DNA of 64,000 nucleotides from Opitutaceae bacterium (GTDB taxonomy: Bacteria; Verrucomicrobiota; Verrucomicrobiia; Opitutales; Opitutaceae). Positions 43,626 through 51,315 of the stretch are shown piece by piece. Where the stretch lies: positions 1-64,000 of the forward strand of contig JAUYAK010000010.1 in NCBI GenBank assembly GCA_030693515.1, written 5' to 3'. A program made the position numbers and the translations under genes. Each line of letters starts with the position of its first letter. The stretch's first letter is position 1. A model generated the notes under the pieces. It had not been told where the DNA came from and did not search any database. It saw only the letters and a list, made by a program, of their open reading frames with translations.

Positions 43626-43859
43626 TCAAGCAAGCAGGCGACGGCGGAGGCCGGCCAGCGCACCTCGCACACCAGCAAAGAGCAGCAGCATCGAACCGGC
43701 GTCCGGCACGCCCGTGGGGCGAACCCCCTCGGCACCACCAAAGGTCAGGTTATCGATGCCGAAACCTGCGGGCTCCGGTCCCGTTATGTAGCACGAAATG
43801 CCCTTGCTGACAGCCACGCCGGTCGCCTGCGCGCCAGTAAGTCTAAAACTTCGTCGCAC
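43626..43859 (-). pseudogene. 3' fragment of a VPDSG-CTERM surface protein gene
   Basis: The open frame encodes about 77 aa ending in FGIDNLTFGGAEG, then VPDAGSMLLLFAGVRGALAG and LRRRLLA. This is a PEP-CTERM-type sorting tail of the VPDSG subtype: motif, hydrophobic helix, Arg-rich end. Such tails anchor secreted proteins before processing by an exosortase. No signal peptide or N-terminal part exists upstream (frame starts at a GTG with no family features), so the gene looks truncated. The FxIDNLTFG words before the tail are typical of full-length PEP-CTERM proteins. A terminator follows downstream. Confidence 0.65.
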
Positions 43860-44229
43860 AACGCCAAGCGGTCAGAACCGTGTGACAAATATGGCCGAGC
43901 GATTCGCGCTGTGATTCTTCGGATGGAAAGGGACGTGAAACTGGATGCGGCCTTGGGACAAAATGGAAACGTTTTGAACTGGCACCGTTCATTTGCGCAT
44001 AAAAATATTGGGCACAGAAGCCGACGCCTCTCAGTTCGCCCGGCCTCGAACAGTCTCGCGGTTTTTTTCCCTGTCCGTGTTCAATTCCGACCGTTCCGCC
44101 TGACTTGCCCGATCGCCGAACCCCGGCGACCTTCCGCTGTCCGCCCCGCTATGCCCCCGCCCATACCCCAAAAAACTCTCACCCGGCGAGTAGCGGGTTT
44201 GGCGGGCTCGATTGTCGTGGGGGTTAGTC
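43860..44229. other. 370-base gap without a recognisable gene
   Basis: Part of it (43880-44010) is lower in GC than its surroundings, with AT-rich runs such as aaaaatattgggcac. On the minus strand the body of the truncated VPDSG-tail gene is missing here. On the plus strand it precedes the sigma factor and should hold its promoter, which I could not pick out. Nothing else is supported. Confidence 0.4.
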
Positions 44230-44856
44230 GTGAAATCCGCCCTCTCTTCTTCACCCGCTTCGTTCGACCCACCGGCGGACGAACCGCCGCCCCGCGTCAT
44301 GCCTGAGGAACCGCCACCTCCGCCGCCGCGCCGCGACTTCGCCTCGCTCTACCGCGAGACGCTCGCGCCGCTGCGCCGCTATCTCGCGCGCCTCCTCGGC
44401 AACCCCACCGAGGCGCAGGATGTGGCGCACGATGCCTACCTGCGCGTCTATCCCACGAGCCACGACGCCCGCATCCTCCAGCCCGAGGCCGTGCTCTACA
44501 CCACCGCCCGCCACCTCGCGATCAACCGGCTGAAGCGCCGGAGTATCTCGCCCATCACCCGCTCGCCCGCCGGCTCCGATTCCGCCCCGGCCGGCACTCC
44601 GGACGTCGCGCAGCAGGTGATGGCCCGCCAGGAGCTGCGCCTGCTCGAGGCCGCCCTCGCCGCCTTGCCCGAGGGCTGCCGCACCGTGCTGCTGCTCCGG
44701 AAAGTCGAACTCCTCTCCCACCGCGAGATCGCCGCGCGCCTCGGCATCGCGATCTCGACGGTCGAAAAACAACACGCCCGCGCCCTGCGCCTCCTGCGCG
44801 CCGCGCTCCCCGCCGAAACCGTGCCCGCCGCCGGCGCCAGAAAGGCTCTCTCATGA
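44230..44856 (+). CDS. ECF sigma factor, FecI-like
   Basis: 208 aa from a GTG at 44230; a TTG upstream or the ATG at 44299 are alternatives, and the first ~35 residues are Pro-rich. Region 2: FASLYRETLAPLRRYLARLL and GNPTEAQDVAHDAYLRVYP. Region 4: ALAALPEGCRTVLLLRKVEL then LSHREIAARLGIAISTVEKQ, a helix-turn-helix for -35 recognition. Directs RNA polymerase to a small regulon. Overlaps the FecR gene as ATGA and is followed by a TonB receptor with an N-terminal signalling domain, a FecIRA-type surface signalling cassette. Confidence 0.9.
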   Translation: MKSALSSSPASFDPPADEPPPRVMPEEPPPPPPRRDFASLYRETLAPLRRYLARLLGNPTEAQDVAHDAYLRVYPTSHDARILQPEAVLYTTARHLAINRLKRRSISPITRSPAGSDSAPAGTPDVAQQVMARQELRLLEAALAALPEGCRTVLLLRKVELLSHREIAARLGIAISTVEKQHARALRLLRAALPAETVPAAGARKALS

Positions 44857-45866
44857 AACTCTCCACCCCTGATCACAACTCCCCCTCCGCGGAGACCGCC
44901 GCCCTCTGGGCCGCCCGCCTCGATGGCGATCCGCTTGACGGCGCCCGCCGCGCCGAACTCGACGCGTGGCTCGCCCGCGATCCGCGCCACCGGGAACTGC
45001 TCTCCCGCTACTGCCAGTTTTCCGCCGACCTCGAGGCGCAGCTGCCCGCGCTCGTCGTGGCCGGTGCCGTGAAAATGCCCTCCCTCCCGCGCGCGACCGC
45101 CGCCCGCCGCTGGGGCTTCCCACAGTTTGCCGCCCTCGGTCTCGTCGCGGCCGCTCTCGTTGCCGTCGGTGTTTGGATCGCGCGGCCCGCGGCCACGGTG
45201 CAGAGCCTCGCCACCGCCGTCGCGCAACGCAGCGCCCACACGCTGGCCGATGGCACGCGTGTCGAACTCAACGCCCGCACAACCCTCCGCTTTGAGAACA
45301 CCGCCACCGAGCGCCGCGTGCGCCTCGCGGATGGCGAAGCGTGGTTCGCCGTCGCCAAGGACCCAACACGGCCCTTCATCGTCGATACGCCCGCCGGAAT
45401 TGTGCGCGTCACCGGCACGACGTTCACCGTGCGCAACGACACCGCGGACGCGATTCCGCTCGAGGTGCTCGTGGTCGAGGGCTCCGTGCTCGTCCACCCC
45501 AGCGACCCGGCGAACCGGCACAAGGACGAGCCGTTCTCTTTGACGGCCGGCCACCGGCTCACCGCCAGCGCACAGGGCGTCGTGGTCACCGTCCTGTCCG
45601 AGTCGGCCATGGAGAACGCGCTGGCATGGCGGCGCGGCCACGCGATCTTCGACGATGTGGCGCTGAGCAAGGTCGTCGCCGTGTTCGCCCGCTACCACGG
45701 GCGCCGCATCGAGGTGGACCCGGCGATTGCGGCGCTGCGCATCGGCGGTTTCTACGGCTTGGAGGATCTCCGGGCGTTCATGGCGGCACTGGAAACGGCG
45801 TTTCCGGTGCGCGTCAGCGAGGATTCCTCCGGCGCGATTGCCGTCAGGCCGCGCCCGGCGCGTTAA
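44853..45866 (+). CDS. FecR-like anti-sigma/sigma regulator
   Basis: 337 aa. N-terminal DUF4880-type cytoplasmic domain (AALWAARLDGDPLDGARRAE, LARDPRHRELLSRY), one membrane helix at about 90-107 (FAALGLVAAALVAVGVWIA), then the periplasmic FecR domain with LADGTRVELNARTTLRF, LADGEAWFAVAKDPTRPFIV and VRVTGTTFTVRN. It receives the signal from the receptor and controls the sigma factor. Its start overlaps the sigma gene's stop, and it ends 17 bases before the receptor gene. Confidence 0.92.
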   Translation: MKLSTPDHNSPSAETAALWAARLDGDPLDGARRAELDAWLARDPRHRELLSRYCQFSADLEAQLPALVVAGAVKMPSLPRATAARRWGFPQFAALGLVAAALVAVGVWIARPAATVQSLATAVAQRSAHTLADGTRVELNARTTLRFENTATERRVRLADGEAWFAVAKDPTRPFIVDTPAGIVRVTGTTFTVRNDTADAIPLEVLVVEGSVLVHPSDPANRHKDEPFSLTAGHRLTASAQGVVVTVLSESAMENALAWRRGHAIFDDVALSKVVAVFARYHGRRIEVDPAIAALRIGGFYGLEDLRAFMAALETAFPVRVSEDSSGAIAVRPRPAR

Positions 45867-45883
45867 CCTCCTCAGGCTCCACC

Positions 45884-48800
45884 GTGCGGCTCGCGCCCGT
45901 CCTGCTCCGTCTGCTGCTCGCCCTCGCGGGCGTTGGCGTGGGGCCGCAGGCCGCGGCGGCGGAGCGCACGGTGGATTTCGATCTGCCGGCGCAATCCGCG
46001 GCGCAGGCGCTCCTCGCCTTCTCGCGGCTCACGCAGATCGAAGTGCTCTTCTCGTTCGACGCGCTGCGCGCCGTGCAATCCGCGCCGGTCACCGGCAAGC
46101 TCGCGCCGGCCGAGGCCCTCGCGCGCCTGCTGCGCGGCACCGGCTTCGTCGCGCGGCCCAACGGCCGGGATCGCTTTGTGATCGGCCCCGCCGCGGCGCC
46201 GACCGGCGCCCTCCGCGGCCGACTGCTCACGTCCGACGGCACCGCGATTGCGGGGGCCCGGCTCGTCCTGCCGCCCACGCACCACACCGCGACGACCGAT
46301 GCGCGCGGCGATTTTGAATTTCGCGCCGTCACCCCGGGCACGCATCGCCTCGTGGCCAGCGCGGACGGCTTCCGTTCGCTCGAGATCGCCGGCGTGGTCG
46401 TCGAGGCGGACCACACCCGGCGGCTCGATCCACAGCGTCTCCAGCCGTCGAGTGATCCGGCGTCGCTCGCGCCCTTCCTCGTGCGCGACCACACCACGCG
46501 GGAGAATCCCTTCGACCGCAGCGAGACCCGCGCCGGCCCCCGCGGCCCCGGCGATCACCTCGATCTCGCGCGCACGGAGAACGACGCCATCCCCTACACC
46601 ATCCATAACCGCGACCAGATCGCGCGCAGCGGCGTCGTGAACCTCAACGAGTTTCTCCAGCGCGAGGTGCTCGACAGCGACGCCGCCACGCGGCCGCCCG
46701 AGCAGGACGGCGGCGTCCCGGCCTTTCTCGCCGGCAGCACCAATGTGAACCTCCGCGGCTTCGGCTCCGATCAGACCATCGTGCTCGTCAACGGCCGCCG
46801 CCTGCCCGAGGCGCTCGTCAGCGGCTCGCCCAGCCAGACGCCCGACGTGAACTTCATCCCGCTCAGCCTCGTGCAGCAAATCGAGGTGCTGCCCCTCTCC
46901 GCCGCCGCGCTCTACAGCGGCAACGCCGTCGGCGGCATCGTCAACATCGTGCTCCGCCCCGCCGTGGATTCCGATGCCACGGAGGTTTCCCTCACCTACA
47001 CCAACGCCCTCGCGCGCTACGACGCCCCGCAATCCTCCGCCGCGATCATGCACAGCCGCGCCCTGTTTGGCGGCGCGCTGCGCGTGCGCTTCAACGCCAG
47101 CCTCACGCAAACCGTGCCGCCCACCGAGACGGAGCTCGGCTACCGCCAACGCCGCCGGCGGCCCGATCTCTCGCCCACCACCTCGCTCTACCGCGCCACG
47201 CCCAACATCCGCAGCTACGTCGCGCTGCCCGAGAATCCCATGCCCGGCGATCCGCCGCCGGTGCCGCCGCCCCTCTCCGGCCTGGGCTCCGCCACTTTCA
47301 CCTCCGTTGCCCCCGGCGCCGATGGACGCGGGGGCCTCGCCGCGTTTGCGGGTCGCGCCGGCGTGCGCAACTGGGATTTGCTCCGCGCGCCCGGCGGCCT
47401 CGCCTCGTCCACCGACAGCCTAAACTATCCCTACGGCCGCGAGCAGGAGCGCTCGGCTTATTTCGCCTCCGTCGTTTACGATGTCGCCCCGTGGCTGCAG
47501 CTCGGCCTCGACAGCATGTATACGCGCACGGTCATCCATCGCGGCTACGATGTGATCGCAGCCGACCTGCGGATGCGCGCCACGGCGCCCGGCAACCCCT
47601 TTGGGCAGGACATCGCCATCTCGCTGCTCGAGTTCGCCCCGCGCCTCGGCGAACACTACAGCCGCGCGCGCCTTGAGTTTGGCTCCGGCGTGCTGAGCGC
47701 GCTCTTCAAGCTCCCCCGCGGCTGGACGCTCCTCGCCGACGGCCAATACGGCCGCAACCTCTCCCGCTATCGCGGCCTCGCCGGCGCGGACTCCACCCGC
47801 TGGGAAAAACTGATCGACGAGGGCCGCTACAACCCGCTGCGCGACCCGCAGGTCTTGGCCCCGCCGCAGGAGTTCTACGATCAGGTGCTGATTTACCGCG
47901 GCGGGCAGGGGCGCTTCATCACAGTCGGCGACTACACCACCATCGATGCCTCCGTGCGGCTCGGCCACCGCGCGCTCGCGCTGCCGACCGGCACCGCCGC
48001 CGTGAACCTCGGCGCCGACTACCGGCACAACGCCCTCGCGCGCCACCTCGACGAACGGCGCTTTGCCGACGGCACGCTCGCCGCCGATCCCGTGCTCTAC
48101 CTCGGCCGCGCGATCGAGCGCTACAGCATCTTCGGCGAGGTGCAGGCCCCGCTCCTCCCGGACCGCTGGCGGCCCGTGTGGCTGCACGGCCTCGAGGGCG
48201 ATTTCGCCGTGCGCTACATCGCCTCGCGCAACACCACCGAGGCCAACGTCGCCCCCACGCTCGCGCTCAAGGCCCGTCTGCCCGGCGGCCTGGCCTTCCG
48301 CGGCAGCGTGAGCACCTCCAGCCGCTACCCCACCCCGCAGCTCAGCCGCGTGACCCTCGCGCCGCCCAACAGCCGCCCCACGACGGCCGGCATCGATTTC
48401 CGCCAAGCCTACGACCCGACGCAAAAACTGACCATCACGGTCTCGGAGGAGGATTTCGTGAACCCGTTTCTCCTGCCGGAGGACGCGCTCACCCAGACCG
48501 CCGGCCTGATCTGGCGACGCGGGACCGAGCATCGCTTCCGCGCCGCGCTCGACTTTGTCGAGACCCGCAAGGTCAACGAACTCGTCACGCTCGATGTGCA
48601 GACGGTCCTCAACCTTGAGCACCTCTTTCCCGATCGCGTGATCCGCCGCACCGAGGCGGATGCGGGCGGCGCCGCCGGCACGGTGCGCAGCGTCATCACC
48701 GGCGCCATCAACTCCGCGTCGCGCCGCTCGCACAATTGGAACCTGTCGCTCGACTACGCCTGGACCAAGGCGCCCGGCGGCACGCTCGAGGCCTACGGCC

Positions 48801-49237
48801 GCCTGCTCTACTTCACGCGCTACGATCACCTGCTGCTCCCCGGCGCGCGTGTGGTCGACGAGCTCGCCCATCCCGAGGGCGGCGGCGCCAATGTCCTCCG
48901 CTACCGCGCCAAGTTCGGCGCCGCGTGGTCGGCCCGGTCGTGGGGCCTCGGGGTGGACGGCCACTATTTCCACTCGCGCGTGCTCCCCCGGCTGATGTGG
49001 GACCTGCAAGGCCGCGACCGCGTGCGGCCCTACTGGCAGTGCGACGCATTTGTGCAGGGCTCCCTTTCCCATCTCGCGCGCTGGCTGCCCCGCGGCCTGC
49101 GCGCGCAGCTGCGCGTGAACAACGTCTTCGGCGAGGACTTCCCGGCCTTCGTCGGCGATCCTTCCGGGGCCGGCGTGCAGACCTACGGCGACTGGCGGAA
49201 ACGCACCTACTCGCTGTCACTCACGACAGCGTTTTGA
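45884..49237 (+). CDS. TonB-dependent transducer/receptor with STN signalling domain
   Basis: 1117 aa, GTG start at 45884 giving the signal peptide LLRLLLALAGVGVGPQAAAA. Residues about 28-100 are the STN domain (VDFDLPAQSAAQALLAFSRL...TGFVARPNG), about 105-185 a carboxypeptidase-regulatory-like beta domain, then the plug (RSGVVNLNEFLQREVLDSDA, NVNLRGFGSDQTIVLVNGRR) and a large beta barrel ending with aromatic YSLSLTTAF. The STN domain is what talks to FecR, so ligand binding outside should activate the sigma factor. Ligand unknown: iron chelate or, in this phylum, a glycan. Confidence 0.92.
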   Translation: MRLAPVLLRLLLALAGVGVGPQAAAAERTVDFDLPAQSAAQALLAFSRLTQIEVLFSFDALRAVQSAPVTGKLAPAEALARLLRGTGFVARPNGRDRFVIGPAAAPTGALRGRLLTSDGTAIAGARLVLPPTHHTATTDARGDFEFRAVTPGTHRLVASADGFRSLEIAGVVVEADHTRRLDPQRLQPSSDPASLAPFLVRDHTTRENPFDRSETRAGPRGPGDHLDLARTENDAIPYTIHNRDQIARSGVVNLNEFLQREVLDSDAATRPPEQDGGVPAFLAGSTNVNLRGFGSDQTIVLVNGRRLPEALVSGSPSQTPDVNFIPLSLVQQIEVLPLSAAALYSGNAVGGIVNIVLRPAVDSDATEVSLTYTNALARYDAPQSSAAIMHSRALFGGALRVRFNASLTQTVPPTETELGYRQRRRRPDLSPTTSLYRATPNIRSYVALPENPMPGDPPPVPPPLSGLGSATFTSVAPGADGRGGLAAFAGRAGVRNWDLLRAPGGLASSTDSLNYPYGREQERSAYFASVVYDVAPWLQLGLDSMYTRTVIHRGYDVIAADLRMRATAPGNPFGQDIAISLLEFAPRLGEHYSRARLEFGSGVLSALFKLPRGWTLLADGQYGRNLSRYRGLAGADSTRWEKLIDEGRYNPLRDPQVLAPPQEFYDQVLIYRGGQGRFITVGDYTTIDASVRLGHRALALPTGTAAVNLGADYRHNALARHLDERRFADGTLAADPVLYLGRAIERYSIFGEVQAPLLPDRWRPVWLHGLEGDFAVRYIASRNTTEANVAPTLALKARLPGGLAFRGSVSTSSRYPTPQLSRVTLAPPNSRPTTAGIDFRQAYDPTQKLTITVSEEDFVNPFLLPEDALTQTAGLIWRRGTEHRFRAALDFVETRKVNELVTLDVQTVLNLEHLFPDRVIRRTEADAGGAAGTVRSVITGAINSASRRSHNWNLSLDYAWTKAPGGTLEAYGRLLYFTRYDHLLLPGARVVDELAHPEGGGANVLRYRAKFGAAWSARSWGLGVDGHYFHSRVLPRLMWDLQGRDRVRPYWQCDAFVQGSLSHLARWLPRGLRAQLRVNNVFGEDFPAFVGDPSGAGVQTYGDWRKRTYSLSLTTAF

Positions 49238-49249
49238 GGCGGCACTAAG

Positions 49250-49308
49250 TGTAGGCGGGGTGCCCTCACCCCGCGTTCCACATGCGGGGTGAGGGCACCC
49301 CGCCTACA
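49250..49308. repeat. Perfect 25-bp inverted repeat after the TonB receptor gene
   Basis: The left arm starts TGTAGGCGGGGTGCCCTCAC and runs 49250-49274; the right arm, 49284-49308, ends GGCACCCCGCCTACA. All 25 positions pair, with a 9-base loop (gttccacat). No T-run follows. It may terminate the receptor message or be a mobile hairpin of the same type as the others in this window. Confidence 0.9.
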
Positions 49309-49396
49309 GCAAAAACCAACGCACCCGCGGAAATTTTTCCTCGCGCCCGCTAGCGGGTTTCAAGGTGGCGCTTGTCATGCTGGGAAAATCCCACCC

Positions 49397-49888
49397 GTGA
49401 ACACCGCATCCCACTCCGCGCCCCACGACGATCCTGTGCTCCGCGAGGCGCTCAAGCGCTGCTCGCCCTCCACCTATTACGCCGCGTGCAAGTTCCGCCA
49501 GACCCGCGCCCCCGATGATCTCCGCACGCTCGTCACCGGCGTGATCGAGCGGTTCGTCGAGCGAGATCGCCGCGCTGCGCTCGCCGCCGGCCCCGCCACC
49601 CTCCGCCTGCGGGAGGACCTCGGCCTCGACTCCCTCACCATGATGGAAATCGTCATGCTCGCCGAGGAGGTCCTTCCGCTCACGGTCGCCAACGACGAGC
49701 TGACGCAGCTCCGCACGCTCGGCGACGTCCACGATTTCATCGCCCGCAAGGTCGCCGTCGCCCCCGGCACGAGCCACCCGGCCGCTCCCGTCGCCACCGA
49801 AAGCTGGGACATCGCCGCCGTCGGCGAGAGCATCCGCCAGCTTGAGGCCAACGCCGCCACCAGCGCCCTCCAGCGCGGCGCCCATTGA
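49397..49888 (+). CDS. Acyl-carrier-protein-like protein with N-terminal extension
   Basis: 163 aa from a GTG (VNTASHSAPHDDPVLREALK). The middle (about residues 55-118) is an ACP fold with LREDLGLDSLTMMEIVMLAE, whose DSL Ser would carry 4'-phosphopantetheine, then RTLGDVHDFI. About 45 residues precede it (REALKRCSPSTYYAACKFRQ) and an Ala-rich tail follows, so it is twice the length of a primary ACP. No synthase, acyltransferase or phosphopantetheinyl transferase gene is near. It might serve a special fatty-acid or polyketide-like product; unknown. Confidence 0.72.
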   Translation: MNTASHSAPHDDPVLREALKRCSPSTYYAACKFRQTRAPDDLRTLVTGVIERFVERDRRAALAAGPATLRLREDLGLDSLTMMEIVMLAEEVLPLTVANDELTQLRTLGDVHDFIARKVAVAPGTSHPAAPVATESWDIAAVGESIRQLEANAATSALQRGAH

Positions 49889-49980
49889 TAAAAAATGGGG
49901 ATTAGACCGCACCTCGCGCGCCGGATTTGGGGAATGGTGCGCACCCGCCTATCGCGGGATCACGTGGTCGTCGCCGGCGG

Positions 49981-50004
49981 TTTCCCCTCGGCTCAGAGGG
50001 GAAA
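49981..50004. repeat. Perfect 9-bp inverted repeat upstream of the sigma-54-like promoter
   Basis: TTTCCCCTC ggctca GAGGGGAAA. It lies 18 bases before the -24 element of the putative sigma-54 promoter. It could be the terminator of the ACP-like gene or a binding site close to the promoter; enhancer sites for sigma-54 activators are usually further upstream. Confidence 0.6.
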
Positions 50005-50021
50005 ACGGCCCGTCTGCGCAC

Positions 50022-50037
50022 TTGGCACACGGTCTGC
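50022..50037 (+). promoter_or_regulatory. Putative sigma-54 (RpoN) promoter
   Basis: TTGGCACACGGTCTGC has the -24 GG (50024-50025) and -12 GC (50036-50037) dinucleotides exactly ten bases apart and agrees with the consensus YTGGCACgnnnnTTGC at all but two positions. It is 22 bases upstream of the ATG of the 70-codon gene. An activator-dependent, condition-specific transcript is implied; no activator gene lies in the window. Confidence 0.55.
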
Positions 50038-50059
50038 GAAACACGCGTGACCTCCTACC

Positions 50060-50272
50060 ATGCAAACCCCCTACGCCCAAAACCTCAGCGCCGCCAACCT
50101 CTTCAGCCGGGAACGCCGGCGGCAGCGCATGCTCAAATTTCTCGAGACCTTCGAACTCCGCTCCTGGCCCGTGATCGGCGAAACCGGTTTCCTCGTCCCG
50201 GTGACCCGGGCCGACGTGCGCGAACCGGCCGCGGATCGCGCGCCTACCCGGCGCTGTCCAGTGCAGCTCTGA
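50060..50272 (+). CDS. Small protein of unknown function behind a sigma-54-like promoter
   Basis: 70 aa, MQTPYAQNLSAANLFSRERR then RQRMLKFLETFELRSWPVIG. The middle is basic and helical (RERRRQRMLKFLETFE); the C-terminal third is polar. No family is recognised. Support for a real gene comes from context: the promoter-like site directly upstream and a strong intrinsic terminator 33 bases downstream of the stop, enclosing exactly this frame. It could alternatively be a regulatory RNA of about 280 bases. Confidence 0.55.
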   Translation: MQTPYAQNLSAANLFSRERRRQRMLKFLETFELRSWPVIGETGFLVPVTRADVREPAADRAPTRRCPVQL

Positions 50273-50305
50273 TTCTCCGTTAGGCGTAATTCAGTCGTTC
50301 ATCAG

Positions 50306-50334
50306 AAAAGGCCCGCTCTCCGAGCGGGCCTTTT
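50306..50334. terminator. Bidirectional intrinsic terminator
   Basis: AAAAGGCCCGCTCTCCGAGCGGGCCTTTT has a 9-bp GC stem (GGCCCGCTC / GAGCGGGCC) flanked by A4 and T4, and T-rich sequence (cattttct) follows. It can stop the 70-codon gene on the plus strand and, less strongly, transcription entering from the SDR gene on the minus strand. Confidence 0.9.
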
Positions 50335-50383
50335 CATTTTCTAGGATCCGCCTCGCAAGATGGCTCCTCGCTTCGGTTCGACG

Positions 50384-50430
50384 GTGGGAGCGGGCTTGCA
50401 CGCGACAGTCGCGACCAAGGTCGCTCCCAC
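50384..50430. repeat. REP-like hairpin, family A copy 3
   Basis: The left arm begins GTGGGAGCGGGCTTGCACGC and the right arm (50408-50430) ends CAAGGTCGCTCCCAC. The right arm, 23 bases, is identical to that of copy 4 at 53829-53851. It lies downstream of the SDR gene, between convergent genes, next to the terminator. Confidence 0.85.
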
Positions 50431-50448
50431 AAATTGCAGGCCCCGTCC

Positions 50449-51135
50449 TCAGTCCTCAAACCCGCCCACGCTCACCGACTGGCCGTTGTGCTTCGGGCCG
50501 AGCTGCAGGATAAACGGCGCCGCGACCTTGGCCCACTGCTCCGCCTTCGGAAACCCCGCCGCCCCGTCCGCCCAGCACGAGCGCAGCATCTCCGTGTCGA
50601 TCACCCCCGGGTTCAGCGGCACCGCGGCCATCCCCGCCGGCAGCTCGCTGGCGAGCGCCTTGGTCAGCCCCTCAATCGCCCATTTCGACATGCAGTAGGA
50701 CCCGACCTCCGGCGCCACGCTGCGGCCCCAGCCGGAGCTGAAGTTCACGATCACGCCGCGCTTCTTCGCCACCATCGCGGGCACAAAATGCCGCAGCACG
50801 TTCTGCGTGCCGCGGATGTTGGCATCGACGAGCCGCGTGAACTCGCGGTCGTCCTGCTCCCACACCGGCGCGAGCCGGTTCATGATCGCGGCGTTGTTGA
50901 TCAAAAAATCCGGCGGGCTGTCGTTCTCCAGCACCTTCGCCGCCCAGATCGCGACCTTGGTGTCGAGCCCGACATCGAGGACGGTAAAATCGTGCGGCGC
51001 GAGATGCGTCATCCGCAGGTCGAAAATCGCGTCGCCGCTCCGCCCGCAGCCGATGACCGTGTGCCCGCCGCGCACAAACTCCTCAACCAACGCCCGCCCC
51101 AGCCCGCGCGTGACTCCGGTGATGACGATTTTCAT
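50449..51135 (-). CDS. Short-chain dehydrogenase/reductase
   Basis: 228 aa from the ATG at 51135. MKIVITGVTRGLGRALVEEF carries the NAD(P) motif TGxxxGxG, INNAAIM is the NNAG-type strand, VNFSSGWGRSVAPEVGSYC provides the catalytic Ser, and YCMSK the YxxxK pair. PGVIDTEML closes the cofactor site. Substrate unknown. It is a lone gene with no operon partner, convergent with the 70-codon gene. Confidence 0.88.
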   Translation of the reverse strand: MKIVITGVTRGLGRALVEEFVRGGHTVIGCGRSGDAIFDLRMTHLAPHDFTVLDVGLDTKVAIWAAKVLENDSPPDFLINNAAIMNRLAPVWEQDDREFTRLVDANIRGTQNVLRHFVPAMVAKKRGVIVNFSSGWGRSVAPEVGSYCMSKWAIEGLTKALASELPAGMAAVPLNPGVIDTEMLRSCWADGAAGFPKAEQWAKVAAPFILQLGPKHNGQSVSVGGFED

Positions 51136-51315
51136 GGGAGAAAGCGGACTGGCGACGTGAATAGCCGTCAAGCACCGCTCGAGTCGCAAACCCACTCTGT
51201 CCTCGGAAACAGTGAGCGATTTTCCATTGCCGTTCCCAATTCCCGAGCCACTTTGCGTGGTGAAAGTTCCATCGCGAAGTTGGTTGATTTCGAATCAGGC
51301 ACCTAACGCTCCTTC
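51136..51315. other. Gap at the left border of the low-GC defence gene
   Basis: About 180 bases. From about 51200 the base composition drops and stays low through the next gene, marking the left edge of what looks like an imported segment. The promoter of the AbiJ-like gene should be here; no clear element was seen, and no flanking direct repeat was found by eye. Confidence 0.4.

Larger units (their letters stand above)
49889..50059. other. Intergenic stretch with palindrome and sigma-54-type promoter
   Basis: The 171 bases between the ACP-like gene and the 70-codon gene contain the perfect palindrome at 49981-50004 and the promoter-like site at 50022-50037, annotated separately. Nothing else was recognised. 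Confidence 0.4.

Noticed and set aside
43602-44306. Plus-strand frame of 234 codons before the sigma factor
   Set aside because: It reads antisense to the VPDSG-tail fragment and has no domain; the clear C-terminal sorting motif is on the minus strand.
47420-49072. Minus-strand open frame of 550 codons opposite the TonB receptor
   Set aside because: Composition typical of antisense frames in GC-rich genes and no recognisable domain.
50060-50272. Purely random frame at the 70-codon gene
   Set aside because: Random origin remains possible, but promoter-like site and terminator frame it exactly, so it was kept at moderate confidence.
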